Shown: positions 43,024-52,780 of the stretch, one piece after another | How positions within the stretch are numbered: the first letter of the stretch is position 1 | Layout: every line of letters starts with the position of its first letter | Origin: Yoonia sp. | GTDB taxonomy: Bacteria; Pseudomonadota; Alphaproteobacteria; Rhodobacterales; Rhodobacteraceae | DNA: 64,000 nt | Assembly (NCBI RefSeq): GCF_018402175.1 | Contig: NZ_JAGYJK010000016.1 | Coordinates: forward strand, 62,001 to 126,000 | Direction of reading: 5' to 3' | Notes under the pieces: model-generated | Database searches by the model: none | The model's input: only the letters and a program-made list of their open reading frames with translations | Told to the model about the DNA's origin: nothing | Made by a program: the position numbers and the translations under genes

Positions 43024-44204
43024 GCCTTGACCACCAGCGCGCGGGGCGTTGTGCAGAAACATTCATAGCCCGTGTCGGTGATCAGGATCGGCTCGGTAAT
43101 CTCCAACCCGCCGTCATCCAGCCAGAGTGCGGGCATGAAATGGAACGTCATCCCCGGTTCCAGAATGGTCGTGTCGCCCTTGCGAAACGATATCGTGCGT
43201 TCGCCCCAGTCGGGCGGATAGCTGATCCCGATGGCATAACCGCAGCGGCTGTCCTTGACATAGCCCGCCTTGTTCAGCGCGGCGTTGAAGGCATTGGCGA
43301 TATCCTGCGCCTGATTGCCGGGGCGGGCCTGTTCCAACCCCGCCTCGACCGCGTCCAGCACGGCGGCTTCGGCGTCGCGGTATTTGTCAGGCACCTTGCC
43401 CAGAAACAACGTACGCGATTGCGGGCATTGATAGCGGCGGTGCGCGCCCGCGATCTCGAAAAACGTGGCCTCGCCGGTTTTCATCGGGCGGTCGTCCCAT
43501 GTCAGATGGGGCGCGGTGGCATCCATGCCCGATGGTGCCATCGGGACAATCGCCGGATAATCACCCCAATGGCCATCCGCGCCCCTGATCCCCGTGGCAT
43601 AGATGTCGGCGATCAGATCATTCTTGCGCAGGCCCGGTTCCGCCAGTTCGACGATGCGGGCATGCATGGTTTCAACAATGCGGGCGGCGCGGCGCATATA
43701 GTCAATCTCGCGGTCGGATTTGACGGCACGCTGCCAGTTCACAAGGCCGGTACAATCGCTGATCCGCGCCTGCGGCATGCCCGCCAGCAAGGCGGCATGG
43801 GCAGCGGCGGAATAATAGTAATTATCCATCTCGACACCGATCCGCGCGGTGGCAAGCCCCAGTTCTGCCAGCAATTTCGCCAGTTCCTGCATCGGATGCT
43901 TGTCGGGGTTCTGCACGAAAGTATCGTCATAGCCGCGAATATTGTCGTCACTTTCCATGAACACGGTGCGCCGCGCACCTAATGTGTCCATCGCCCGGCC
44001 CCACCAGACCGGATCGCCGTCATGGGTCAGGATCACGCCTTGAAAGACGTAAAAGGACCAGCCGTCATAGCCCGTCAGCCACGACATATTCGACGGGTCA
44101 GTGACAAAGATCGCATCCAGCCCGCGTACCTGCATCTCGGCACGGGTCTTGGTGATGCGGCGCAGATATTCGTTGGTCGGGAAATTCGCCTCGAAAGTAG
44201 TCAT
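43020..44204 (-). CDS. doeA: Ectoine hydrolase (DoeA/EutD type, M24 peptidase fold)
   Basis: A 394-residue protein of the M24 (creatinase/Xaa-Pro peptidase) fold that hydrolyses ectoine to N-acetyl-diaminobutyrate. N-terminal creatinase domain up to about residue 150, then the pita-bread domain with Tyr/His/Glu-rich metal-like sites (HWGDYPAIVPMAPSGMDATAPH, GEATFFEIAGAHRRYQCPQ and SYPPDWGE). The sequence SWLTGYDGWSFYVFQGVI near residue 42 is typical of DoeA. It is divergent from the broken DoeD-like aminotransferase gene at 44374. Confidence 0.9.
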   Translation of the reverse strand: MTTFEANFPTNEYLRRITKTRAEMQVRGLDAIFVTDPSNMSWLTGYDGWSFYVFQGVILTHDGDPVWWGRAMDTLGARRTVFMESDDNIRGYDDTFVQNPDKHPMQELAKLLAELGLATARIGVEMDNYYYSAAAHAALLAGMPQARISDCTGLVNWQRAVKSDREIDYMRRAARIVETMHARIVELAEPGLRKNDLIADIYATGIRGADGHWGDYPAIVPMAPSGMDATAPHLTWDDRPMKTGEATFFEIAGAHRRYQCPQSRTLFLGKVPDKYRDAEAAVLDAVEAGLEQARPGNQAQDIANAFNAALNKAGYVKDSRCGYAIGISYPPDWGERTISFRKGDTTILEPGMTFHFMPALWLDDGGLEITEPILITDTGYECFCTTPRALVVKA

Positions 44205-44373
44205 TGGTTGGCCTTCGGTTAGAGCCTTGAGGCCAAAGCTGGGCTGTTTCGCGCCCTCACGCTATACCCCAACACCGGCAAACCATGTCGCTTTCCGACA
44301 AAGAGCGTCCGTCATGGGCTGGAGGCCACCGGCCATCCCGCCTAGACTGCCTGTAAATATGATGGAGAATGTG

Positions 44374-45752
44374 ATGACCGACCAATTTGCCAATGACCAG
44401 CTGACCCAATGGGATCACGACCATTTCTTTCATCCCTCGACCCATCTGGGCCAGTTCGCGCGACGCGACATGGGAAACCGGATCATCCAGTCGGCCAAAG
44501 GCGTACATATCACCGACCGCGAAGGGCGGCGGTCGCTGGATGCCTTTGCAGGGCTTTATTGCGTCAATATCGGTTACGGCCACCCCGAAATCGCCGAAGC
44601 CATCGCCAAGCAGGCGCATGAGCTGGCCTATTACCACGCCTATGTCGGCCACGGCACCGAGGCATCAATCACCCTGTCGCGGATGATTGCCGAACGCGCG
44701 CCCGAGGGGATGAACCACGTCTATTACGGGCTCAGCGGGTCGGATGCCAACGAAACCAACGTCAAACTGGTCTGGTATTACAACAACGTGCTGGGCCGGC
44801 CCGAAAAGAAAAAGATCATCTCGCGCTGGCGCGGCTATCACGGGTCGGGTCTGGTCACCGGGTCGCTGACGGGGCTGGATCTGTTTCACAAAAATTCGAT
44901 CTGCCGCTGCCGCAAATATTGCATACCGAATCGCCCTATTTCTACCGCCGCGCGGATCGCGACATGGACGAGGCAGCATTTACCGCCCATTGCGCAGCCA
45001 AGCTCGAAGAGATGATCCTGCGCGAAGGCCCTGACACCATCGCGGCGTTTATCGGCGAACCGATGCTCGGCACTGGCGGGATCGTCCCGCCGCCTGCGGG
45101 CTATTGGGACGCGATCCAGACGGTCCTGCGCAAATACGACATCCTGCTGATCGCGGACGAGGTCGTGACCGGCTTTGGCCGTCTGGGGACGATGATGGGG
45201 TCGGATCATTACGGGCTGAAACCGGACCTCATCACCATCGCCAAAGGGCTGACATCTGCCTATGCGCCTTTGTCGGGATCCATCGTGTCGGACCGCATGT
45301 GGGAAGTGCTGGAGCGCGGTACCGATGAATTCGGCCCCTTCGGCCACGGCTGGACCTATTCGGCGCATCCGATCTGTGCAGCGGCGGGGGTGGCGAACCT
45401 CAAACTGCTGGACGACCAGAACCTTGTCGCCAATGCAGGCAATGTCGGCGCCTATCTGAACGAGACGATGGCCGCGGCACTGGGCGGGCACACACATGTC
45501 GGCGAAGTGCGCGGAACAGGCATGTTATGCGCGGTCGAACTGGTCAAAGACCGCGATGATCGCGTCTTCTTTGATCCTGCCGACAAAGTCGCCCCGCGTG
45601 TCGTCGCGGCGATGCTGGAGCGTGGCGTGATCGCCCGCGCCATGCCGCAGGGTGACATTCTGGGTTTTGCCCCGCCCTTCCCGCTGACCCGCGCGCAGGC
45701 GGATGAAATCGTCACTGTGACCAAAGACGCGGTGGCGCAGGTCTTGGGATAG
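44374..45752 (+). pseudogene. DoeD-like class III aminotransferase, interrupted by a 1-nt frameshift
   Basis: Two overlapping frames together encode a class III PLP-dependent aminotransferase. The first (to about 44889) holds MTDQFANDQLTQWDHDH.., the substrate-side GLYCVNIGYGHPE and the GSDANETNVKL motif. The second resumes with LHTESPYFYRRADRD and holds LLIADEVVTGFGR and the PLP-lysine region LITIAKGLTS. One extra A in the run AAAAA at 44890-44894 would restore HKKFDLPLPQI and give a single 459-residue protein. GGAGA precedes the start. Read as is, the product stops at 45015. Either a recent lesion or a homopolymer sequencing error; function would be diaminobutyrate or related transamination in ectoine catabolism. 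Confidence 0.85.
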
Positions 45753-45812
45753 ACTGACAGGCGCCGGATCGGATCAGGATCAACCCTGCGGCGGCCGTGT
45801 GACAAAGAACGC

Positions 45813-45838
45813 GTAAGGTGGATAAATATCCACCTTAC
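45813..45838. terminator. Long palindromic hairpin between convergent genes
   Basis: GTAAGGTGGATA pairs with TATCCACCTTAC with only two A between the arms, so the stem has 10-12 pairs. It sits 60 bp past the aminotransferase stop and 10 bp before the decarboxylase stop on the other strand, well placed as a bidirectional terminator, though no T-run is present. Confidence 0.7.
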
Positions 45839-45847
45839 CTGCCCCAT

Positions 45848-48139
45848 TCAGACCGCGACGCAATCCGCGTAATAGCGCTTCACGCCATCCGCGCCGGTTT
45901 CAACCACCAGCCCGTGGATGTCGTTCTCGAACCCCGGACACAGCCGTTCAAACTCGCGGTTGAACTTGAGGTATTCCACGATCTTGGTGTTGAACACCTC
46001 GCCCGGGATCAAAAGCGGGATGCCGGGCGGATAGGGTGTCACCAGCGATGTGGTGATCCGCCCAACCAGATCGTCGATAGCCACGCGTTCCGTCGTGCGC
46101 CGCGCGATATGGGCATAGGCGTCGTTCGGGGCCATCGCAGGTTGCAGATCGCTCAGGTACATTTCCGTCGACAGGATCGCGATATCATAACGGGCATAAA
46201 GCTGGTGAACATGCTGGCACAGATCGCGCAGCCCCATCTGTTCGTAATGCGGATGCTTGGCAATAAAATCAGGCATCACACGCCACAAAGGCTGGTTGCG
46301 CCCGTAATCGTCCTTGAACTGCTGCAGTGCGGCCAGCAGTGAATTCCAGCGCCCCTTGGTGATCCCGATGGTGAACATGATGAAGAAACTGTAAAGACCG
46401 GTCTTTTCCACCACGACCCCGTTTTCCACCAGGTATTTAGTCACGATCGACGCGGGAATCCCCATTTCTTCGAACCGGCCATCAAGGTTCAGGCCGGGCG
46501 TGACAATCGTGGTCTTGATCGGGTCCAGCATGTTGAACCCGCGCGCCATATCGCCAAACCCGTGCCACGAATCCGCGCCATCGGACGCCTGCACACCATC
46601 GGCATCGGTTTTCTTGAGAACCCAATCCTTGGGATCACCGATCCCTTCCTCGACCAGCGCATCCGGCCCCCAAACCTGAAACCACCATTCATCATCACCG
46701 AATTCGGCATCGACCTTGCGCATCGCACGGCGGAAATCCAGCGCCTCCATGATGCTTTCCTCGACCAGCGCCACGCCACCCGGAGGTTCCATCATCGCCG
46801 CCGCAACATCGCAGCTGGCGATGATGCTGTATTGCGGGCTGGTGCTGGTGTGCATGAGATAGGCTTCGTTGAACAGGTGCCGGTCCAGCTTGGTGTCCTG
46901 ACTGTCCTGCACCAGCACATGGCTGGCCTGCGAGATCCCGGCCAGCAGCTTGTGGATGGACTGGGTGGCATAGGTCACCGCATGGCGCGGGCGCTCACGC
47001 TTGCGGCCCATCGAATGAAAATCGCTGTAAAACGTGTGGAAGGCGGCATGGGGCAACCAGGCCTCGTCGAAATGGAAGTTTTCGACATAGCCGTCCAGCA
47101 AGCCCTTGATGGTTTCGGTGTTATACAGCACCCCGTCATAGGTCGATTGCGTCAGCGTCATGATGCGCGGCTTCACTGTATCGGCATCGATATGGGACAA
47201 AAGCGGGTTGGCGCGGATTTTCTCCTTTATCGTGTCGATTTCGAACTCGCTTTGCGGGATCGGGCCGATGATGCCGTAATGGTTGCGCGTCGGTTTGAGG
47301 AATACCGGAATCGCGCCCGTCATGATGATGCTGTGAAGAATGGATTTGTGGCAATTGCGGTCCACGACCACGACATCGCCGGGGGCGACGGTGTGGTGCC
47401 AGACCATCTTGTTGCTGGTCGATGTGCCGTTGGTCACGAAAAAACAATGATCGGCGTTGAAGATGCGCGCCGCATTACGCTCCGACGCGCCAATCGCGCC
47501 GTTATGGTCCAAAAGCTGGCCCAATTCCTCGACCGAATTGCAGACGTCGGCGCGCAGCATGTTTTCACCATAGAACTGGTGATACATCTGGCCAATCGGG
47601 CTTTTGAGGAACGCAACACCGCCCGAATGGCCGGGGCAATGCCAGGAATAGGACCCGTCCTCGGCATAATCCAAAAGCGCCTTGAAAAACGGCGGCTGGA
47701 TGCCTTCCAGATATTTCTTGGCCTCATGCACGATATGACGCGCCACGAATTCCGGCGTATCCTCGAACATATGGATGAAGCCGTGCAGTTCGCGCAGGAT
47801 GTCATTGGGCAGATGGCGGCTGGTCTTGGTTTCGCCGTGCAGATAGATCGGCACATCTTCGTTCTTGCGACGGACTTCCTGAATAAACTGGCGCAAATTC
47901 AGTACGGCAGGGTCCAGATCAGGGCCGGGGCTGAATTCTTCGTCGTCAATCGACAGCACGAATGCGCTGGCGCGGGACTGCTGCTGCGCGAACTGGGACA
48001 GATCACCGTAACTGGTGACGCCCACGACTTCGAACCCTTCATTCTCGATCGCTTCGGCCATGGCGCGGATACCAAGACCGGATGAATTCTCCGACCGGAA
48101 ATCCTCATCAATGATAAAGATGGGGAATCGAAACTTCAT
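45848..48139 (-). CDS. Ornithine/lysine/arginine decarboxylase (PLP fold III)
   Basis: A 763-residue decarboxylase with the full inducible-type architecture: N-terminal wing domain (about 1-110, MKFRFPIFIIDED), the PLP-binding core and a C-terminal domain. The Schiff-base lysine is Lys397 in QSIHKLLAG. Other family marks are HCPGHSGG and NGTSTSNK. It makes a polyamine (putrescine, cadaverine or agmatine) from the amino acid; I cannot decide which substrate. An ATG farther upstream at 48334 is in frame but gives no family sequence. GGAGAA lies before the start at 48139. Confidence 0.92.
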   Translation of the reverse strand: MKFRFPIFIIDEDFRSENSSGLGIRAMAEAIENEGFEVVGVTSYGDLSQFAQQQSRASAFVLSIDDEEFSPGPDLDPAVLNLRQFIQEVRRKNEDVPIYLHGETKTSRHLPNDILRELHGFIHMFEDTPEFVARHIVHEAKKYLEGIQPPFFKALLDYAEDGSYSWHCPGHSGGVAFLKSPIGQMYHQFYGENMLRADVCNSVEELGQLLDHNGAIGASERNAARIFNADHCFFVTNGTSTSNKMVWHHTVAPGDVVVVDRNCHKSILHSIIMTGAIPVFLKPTRNHYGIIGPIPQSEFEIDTIKEKIRANPLLSHIDADTVKPRIMTLTQSTYDGVLYNTETIKGLLDGYVENFHFDEAWLPHAAFHTFYSDFHSMGRKRERPRHAVTYATQSIHKLLAGISQASHVLVQDSQDTKLDRHLFNEAYLMHTSTSPQYSIIASCDVAAAMMEPPGGVALVEESIMEALDFRRAMRKVDAEFGDDEWWFQVWGPDALVEEGIGDPKDWVLKKTDADGVQASDGADSWHGFGDMARGFNMLDPIKTTIVTPGLNLDGRFEEMGIPASIVTKYLVENGVVVEKTGLYSFFIMFTIGITKGRWNSLLAALQQFKDDYGRNQPLWRVMPDFIAKHPHYEQMGLRDLCQHVHQLYARYDIAILSTEMYLSDLQPAMAPNDAYAHIARRTTERVAIDDLVGRITTSLVTPYPPGIPLLIPGEVFNTKIVEYLKFNREFERLCPGFENDIHGLVVETGADGVKRYYADCVAV

Positions 48140-48227
48140 TATATTCTCCTTGAAAAGGCAGCGCCGCTTTCGGCCTACATGACAGAGGTGCCCCAGCGCG
48201 TCAAAGCAAGCTTGCGCGACATCCTGC

Positions 48228-48262
48228 CATCTTCCGAGCCTCAATATCCCCGCGCGGAGCGC
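48228..48262. repeat. Intergenic repeat, copy 1 (matches 63281-63316)
   Basis: The segment contains CATCTTCCGAGC followed by AATATCCCCGCGCGGAGCGC with a 3-nt variable middle. A near-identical copy occurs at 63281-63316, also between genes. Copy 1 lies between the decarboxylase start and the cueR stop. GCGC arms suggest a hairpin-forming, dispersed intergenic element. Confidence 0.65.
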
Positions 48263-48291
48263 CCGACCCGGGACACCGGGGCGGATGCGAC

Positions 48292-48687
48292 CTATCCGTG
48301 ATGCTTTGCCGCCAGATCCTTGAGAATAGGGCAATCCGGGCGGCTGTCGCCGTGGCAGGCATCGACCAGATCCGCCAGCGTGTCGCGCATCGCGCGCAAC
48401 CCTGCGATCTTGGCGTCGATCTGCGCCAGATGGTCCTGCGCCAGCGCCTTGACCTGCGCCGAGGCGCGGCTGTCATCATCGTAAAGCGCCAAAAGCACAC
48501 GGCAATCGTCGATGGAAAAGCCCAAGGACCGCGCCCGTGCGACAAACATCAGCTTGTGCAGATGCGGTTGCCGAAACAGGCGATAGCCATTGTCATGCCG
48601 GTCCGGCCGGATCAGGCCGATGTCTTCGTAATAGCGGATGGTCTTGGCGGGCAGACCGGATTTGGTGGCGACTTCCCCGATATTCAT
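48292..48687 (-). CDS. cueR: Copper-responsive MerR-family regulator CueR
   Basis: A 131-residue transcription activator. The MerR winged helix-turn-helix (MNIGEVATKSGLPAKTIRYYE) is followed by a long dimerisation helix. The metal loop has Cys111 and Cys119 in ACHGDSRPDC, the spacing that marks Cu(I) sensors. It lies 10 bp downstream of copA on the same strand. The CueR-type promoter ahead of copA (51026-51056) would therefore drive both genes, making the regulator autoinduced. Minor alternative: a gold or silver sensor of the same clade. Confidence 0.92.
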   Translation of the reverse strand: MNIGEVATKSGLPAKTIRYYEDIGLIRPDRHDNGYRLFRQPHLHKLMFVARARSLGFSIDDCRVLLALYDDDSRASAQVKALAQDHLAQIDAKIAGLRAMRDTLADLVDACHGDSRPDCPILKDLAAKHHG

Positions 48688-48697
48688 CACGGTCCTC

Positions 48698-50998
48698 CTA
48701 TGCGGCGGGTTGCTGTGCTGTGCCGTGGTTGACCGGCGGCTGTGGCGGCTTTTCGTCCATGACCGGGCGCAAACGGCGCAGCCGCAGCGCGTTGGACACG
48801 ACCGACACCGACGACAACGCCATCGCTGCAGCGGCAAAGACCGGCGACAAAAGCAGGCCAAAGACGGGGTATAGAACACCCGCCGCCACCGGCACCAGCG
48901 CGACATTATACCCGAACGCCCAGCCAAGGTTCTGGCGGATATTGCGCATTGTCGCCTGCGACACGGCAACAGCGTTGACGACACCGCGCAGGTCACCCGA
49001 CATCAACACCAGATCCGCCGTCTCGATCGCGACATCGGTGCCGGTGCCGATGGCGATGCCGATATCGGCATGGGCCAGCGCGGGGGCATCATTGATCCCG
49101 TCCCCGACAAAGGCGATCTTGCCCTGCACTCGCAGCTGGTCAAGCGCCGCGACCTTGCCGTCCGGCAAGACACCCGCGACGACATGGTCGATCCCGATTT
49201 CGCGGGCAATAGCCTCGGCTGTTTCGCGTTTGTCGCCGGTGATCATCGCGATTTTCAACCCTTTGGCCTTCAGCGCGGCAATCGCCACTGCCGACCCCGG
49301 CTTGACCGGATCAGCCACCGCAATGACAGCGGCAGCCTGCCCGTCGATAGCGACAAACAGCGCCGTGCGCCCGCGTTCTGCCAGTGCCGTCTCGGTCGCA
49401 GCAAGCGCATCGGTGACGATCCCGTCCCGCGCCAATAACCTGTCAGCCCCGATCAGCACGCGCCGCCCGTCAACTGTGGCAGACACCCCGAAACCGGCAA
49501 TAGCGCGGAAATCGCTGACCTCCGCCGCCCCCAGACCCTCGGCACGGGCAGCGTTGACGATGGCCGCCCCGATGGGATGTTCGGATTTTGCCTCGACCGC
49601 CGCCGCAAGGCGCAGCACATCGGCTCGGTCGAACCCGTCGGCCAGCACCAGATCGGTCAGATGCGGCTTGCCTTCGGTCAAGGTGCCGGTCTTGTCAAAG
49701 GCAATCACGCTGACATCAGCCAGTTGCTGCAACGCCGCCCCCTTGCGAAACAGCACGCCCATTTCGGCGGCCCGCCCGCTGCCCACCATGATCGAGGTCG
49801 GCACGGCCAACCCCATCGCGCAAGGACAGGCGATGATCAGCACCGACACCCCCGCAACCAGCGCCAGCGTCGGATCGGGGCCAACGGCGAGCCAGACCGC
49901 AACCGTCAGCATGGCCAGCGCCAGCACCGCAGGGACGAACCACAGCGTCACACGGTCCACGACATCCTGAATGGGCAGCTTGGCGCCCTGCGCCTCGGTC
50001 ACCATGCGGATGATCTGCGCCAGCGTCGTATCCTTGCCGACCCGCGTTGCCGCAAAGGTCAGCCCACCCTGCCCGTTCACCGTGCCGCCGGTCAGCGCGT
50101 CACCTGTGGTCTTGACCACAGGCACGGGTTCGCCGGTCATCATGCTTTCATCAACCGGGCTGCTGCCCTCGGTGACGGTGCCATCCACCGGCACCCTTTC
50201 GCCGGGGCGCAGGGTGATGACATCGCCCACGACCAGCGCATCCACATCCACCGCCACCAGCTTGCCAGCGCGCAGCACGCGGGCCTGTCGTGCCTGCAGG
50301 CCCATCAGCGCCTGAATGGCCGCACCCGTGCGCCCCTTGGCCCGCGCTTCAAGCAAGCGACCCAGCAGGATCAGCACGACGATCACCGCCGCCGCTTCGA
50401 AATAGACAGCGCGCATATCGGCACGGATCAGCGTGGGCAAAAAGGTTGCGACGACCGAATAGGTCCAGGCCGCCCCCGTGCCCAGCGCCACAAGGCTGTT
50501 CATGTCAGGCGCACCCTTGAACAACGCAGGCAAGCCCTTGGCGAAAAACACGCGCCCCGGACCGAACAGCACCAGCGTCGTCAGAATGAACTGGATGATC
50601 CATGACGTCTGCATCCCGATGGTATCGGCAATGACATGGTGAAAGGCCGGCACCAGATGCGCGCCCATTTCCAGAATGAAGACAGGCAGGGCAAGCGCGG
50701 CAGCAAACAGGGTGCCGCGCGCCAGCACAACGGCTTCATCCGCCTTGCGGGCGGCGTTGACGCTGGTCTGGTCCGGTTCGGCGGCTGCCGCGGGATAACC
50801 CGCTTTTGTGCTGACCTCGGCAAGCTGCGCCGCCGTGATGCGGCGATCATCCAGCGTGATCGTTACGGTTTCTGTTGCAAGGTTAACGGCGACGGATTGC
50901 ACACCCGGCACCGCCGCCAGCGCGCGATCCACGCGCCCCACGCAGGACGCGCAGGTCATACCGTCGATCGCCAGTCGGATTGTTACAGGCTCTGCCAT
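48698..50998 (-). CDS. copA: Copper-exporting P1B-type ATPase CopA
   Basis: A 766-residue P-type ATPase that pumps Cu(I) out of the cytoplasm. One N-terminal metal-binding domain (GMTCASC with Cys16 and Cys19) leads into eight membrane helices. The transport site is CPC (391-393) and the phosphorylation site is Asp435 in DKTGTLT. TGE and GDGINDAP motifs are present. Only one metal-binding domain is present, fewer than in some homologues. It is transcribed from a MerR-family promoter at 51026-51056, with cueR next in the operon. Confidence 0.95.
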   Translation of the reverse strand: MAEPVTIRLAIDGMTCASCVGRVDRALAAVPGVQSVAVNLATETVTITLDDRRITAAQLAEVSTKAGYPAAAAEPDQTSVNAARKADEAVVLARGTLFAAALALPVFILEMGAHLVPAFHHVIADTIGMQTSWIIQFILTTLVLFGPGRVFFAKGLPALFKGAPDMNSLVALGTGAAWTYSVVATFLPTLIRADMRAVYFEAAAVIVVLILLGRLLEARAKGRTGAAIQALMGLQARQARVLRAGKLVAVDVDALVVGDVITLRPGERVPVDGTVTEGSSPVDESMMTGEPVPVVKTTGDALTGGTVNGQGGLTFAATRVGKDTTLAQIIRMVTEAQGAKLPIQDVVDRVTLWFVPAVLALAMLTVAVWLAVGPDPTLALVAGVSVLIIACPCAMGLAVPTSIMVGSGRAAEMGVLFRKGAALQQLADVSVIAFDKTGTLTEGKPHLTDLVLADGFDRADVLRLAAAVEAKSEHPIGAAIVNAARAEGLGAAEVSDFRAIAGFGVSATVDGRRVLIGADRLLARDGIVTDALAATETALAERGRTALFVAIDGQAAAVIAVADPVKPGSAVAIAALKAKGLKIAMITGDKRETAEAIAREIGIDHVVAGVLPDGKVAALDQLRVQGKIAFVGDGINDAPALAHADIGIAIGTGTDVAIETADLVLMSGDLRGVVNAVAVSQATMRNIRQNLGWAFGYNVALVPVAAGVLYPVFGLLLSPVFAAAAMALSSVSVVSNALRLRRLRPVMDEKPPQPPVNHGTAQQPAA

Positions 50999-51025
50999 GG
51001 GAAAGGACCTTTCTTGATTGATCCT

Positions 51026-51056
51026 AACATAGGCATTCCAGTCACTGGAAGCTCAA
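51026..51056 (-). promoter_or_regulatory. CueR-regulated promoter of copA-cueR
   Basis: On the minus strand the -35 TTGAGC (51051-51056) and -10 TATGTT (51026-51031) are separated by 19 bp, the overlong spacing that only MerR-type activators can use. The spacer includes a perfect 15-bp dyad, TTCCAGT-g-ACTGGAA (51036-51050), matching the CueR operator pattern. It starts about 28 bp upstream of the copA start codon. Confidence 0.92.
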
Positions 51057-51220
51057 CCCCCTCGCGACGAAAATCCAAAAACCCCGTTTTTCGGCTGTGG
51101 CACTTAAACTATAACCCGCAAAACATGACGAAAACAGTATGGATTGGACGTCCCGAACAGGCGCCGCGATCGTTCCTGTCCTGACAGCCGCGGGCGATCG
51201 CGCAGCACCGCGCCGAATGT

Positions 51221-51946
51221 CTAGTCGGCAGCGCGGGCGGCGGATACCAGCATTTGCATCTGGTCGGCGCTGATCATGCCGGGGGCCAGATTTTCACCAA
51301 TTACGAATGACGGTGTCCCGCTAAAGCCAAGTGCCCGGCCCAGCCCGTCAGACATCTGAAGATGTTCTGTGACTGCTGGGGCCTCCATGTCGCGGCGCAG
51401 CTGATCGACGTCCAGTCCCACGCTTTGCGCCACGCGAATGACGCTTTGTTCCTCGGCGCGCCCCTGCATCATCATCAGAGCCTCATGAAATTCACCATAT
51501 TTGCCCTGCACCCGCGAAGCCAGTGCAGCTCGCGCGGCGAATACCGATCCTTCGCCAAGCACCGGCCATTCGCGCAGGACCACGCGGACGTTGGAATCGA
51601 CAGACAACAAGCCGTCAAGTTCCAGCTTGGCGTTCCGGCAATAGGGGCAATTGTAATCAAAGAATTCGACTACTGTCACATCGCCTTGGGGGTTGCCGAT
51701 GACGGGTGCATTGGGGTCATTTTCCAGCAATGCGCGCTGATCGGCCAGCGCGACCTTCGCGGCAGCGGCCTCGGCTTTTTGCTGTTCAAGCTCGAGTATC
51801 TGCAATGCTTCTACCACGATCTGCGGATTGGCACGGATCGTGTCAAGAACCAGATCGCGGACCTGATCTTCGGTGATGGTCTGTGCCCCGATTGACAATG
51901 GAAAGGCGCAGATCGCAGCAATGCTGAAAAGTCGTGTTATGGTCAT
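51221..51946 (-). CDS. DsbA-family periplasmic thiol-disulfide protein
   Basis: A 241-residue exported thioredoxin-fold protein. A signal peptide (about residues 1-22) is followed by a helical segment with coiled-coil character (45-75), then the CPYC active site (Cys100 and Cys103 in DYNCPYCR). The cis-Pro loop is GTPSFVIG. The Com1/DsbA-like subgroup has this layout and usually oxidises or isomerises exported proteins. It is 33 bp downstream of the L,D-transpeptidase gene on the same strand, so they may be cotranscribed; a link to cell-wall enzymes is speculative. Confidence 0.85.
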   Translation of the reverse strand: MTITRLFSIAAICAFPLSIGAQTITEDQVRDLVLDTIRANPQIVVEALQILELEQQKAEAAAAKVALADQRALLENDPNAPVIGNPQGDVTVVEFFDYNCPYCRNAKLELDGLLSVDSNVRVVLREWPVLGEGSVFAARAALASRVQGKYGEFHEALMMMQGRAEEQSVIRVAQSVGLDVDQLRRDMEAPAVTEHLQMSDGLGRALGFSGTPSFVIGENLAPGMISADQMQMLVSAARAAD

Positions 51947-51979
51947 GCTGTCCCTTTCAAGGCAAGCGGCGTAAAAAGG

Positions 51980-52555
51980 TCAAATCAGACGAACCTTGGT
52001 ACCAATTGGGGCGCGTTCATACACTTCGGCAATCTGTTCGTTATACAGGCCAATGCAGCCGTTGGATGATTTTCGTCCGATCTTGCGAGTGTCCTGCGTG
52101 CCATGAATCCGGTAGAACTGCCACGAGAGATACAGCGCGTGCGATCCCATCGGGTTCAGCGGGTCTCCGCCGGGAATAAAGGCCGGCCATTCAGGGTTAC
52201 GCTCGCGCATCGCAGGCGTCGGTGCCCAGCTGGGGGCGACGCGCTTGTCGATCACCTCGGTAAATCCGGTGCGCGTCAGGTCGTCGGACAGCGGGACTGA
52301 GGTCGGATAAATCCGCATGTCACCATCGGGCGTCCAATGCTGCAGAAACATCGATTTGGTATCGGCCAGAATCGCACCCACGCCCAGAGAATCGAAATGA
52401 TCGCGCCATTCATGCACGCGAAAAGCCGCAATATTGCGGTCAACCGGCGACTGCTCGGTCTGTGCGCGCAGGATCGATGGCGCAAAAAGCGTCGCGGCGG
52501 TCGCCCCAAGCAGCAAAGCCCGGCGTGACGGAATTTTGTTATTTCTGTTGTTCAT
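51980..52555 (-). CDS. L,D-transpeptidase (YkuD family)
   Basis: A 191-residue exported enzyme that crosslinks peptidoglycan (3-3 links) or attaches proteins. A Tat-type signal (PSRRALLLGATAATL, 9-23) precedes a YkuD domain. The catalytic Cys167 is in SSNGCIGL, and the upstream His is in YRIHGT. The frame is open 20 codons further upstream; ATG 52555 places the twin-arginine at 11-12 as expected. It is divergent from the chemotaxis operon. Confidence 0.9.
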   Translation of the reverse strand: MNNRNNKIPSRRALLLGATAATLFAPSILRAQTEQSPVDRNIAAFRVHEWRDHFDSLGVGAILADTKSMFLQHWTPDGDMRIYPTSVPLSDDLTRTGFTEVIDKRVAPSWAPTPAMRERNPEWPAFIPGGDPLNPMGSHALYLSWQFYRIHGTQDTRKIGRKSSNGCIGLYNEQIAEVYERAPIGTKVRLI

Positions 52556-52715
52556 TCTGGCCTCATCTATCTCAACCGTCACTGACATGACGCGGTCTGC
52601 ACGGTCAAGCCTCACGATAATCTTGTTGCGCCTGCTTTAGCATGACTTGGCCACAGCGACGCAGGCTACACGCAGATTTGAACATACGCGCGGCGGCGAT
52701 GAATCGGTGGCGCCG

Positions 52716-52730
52716 TTTACATGATCTTAA
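52716..52730 (+). promoter_or_regulatory. Candidate CtrA box upstream of the che operon
   Basis: TTTA-N7-TTAA matches the CtrA consensus TTAA-N7-TTAA with one mismatch, 51 bp before the STAS gene start. CtrA controls motility and chemotaxis genes in many Rhodobacterales, so the position is reasonable, but a single near-match is weak evidence. Confidence 0.4.
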
Positions 52731-52780
52731 GCCGTACCTGCACATAAGACCTTTCGACATGTAACGAAGGATCGCTTCAT

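Noticed and set aside
46562-48085. 507-codon plus-strand frame
   Set aside because: Antisense of the decarboxylase gene, which has clear PLP-enzyme motifs.
51075-51094. CCAAAAAC-CCC-GTTTTTCGG near the copA promoter as a terminator
   Set aside because: The stem is AT-rich with a very short GC clamp and is not placed at a gene end.
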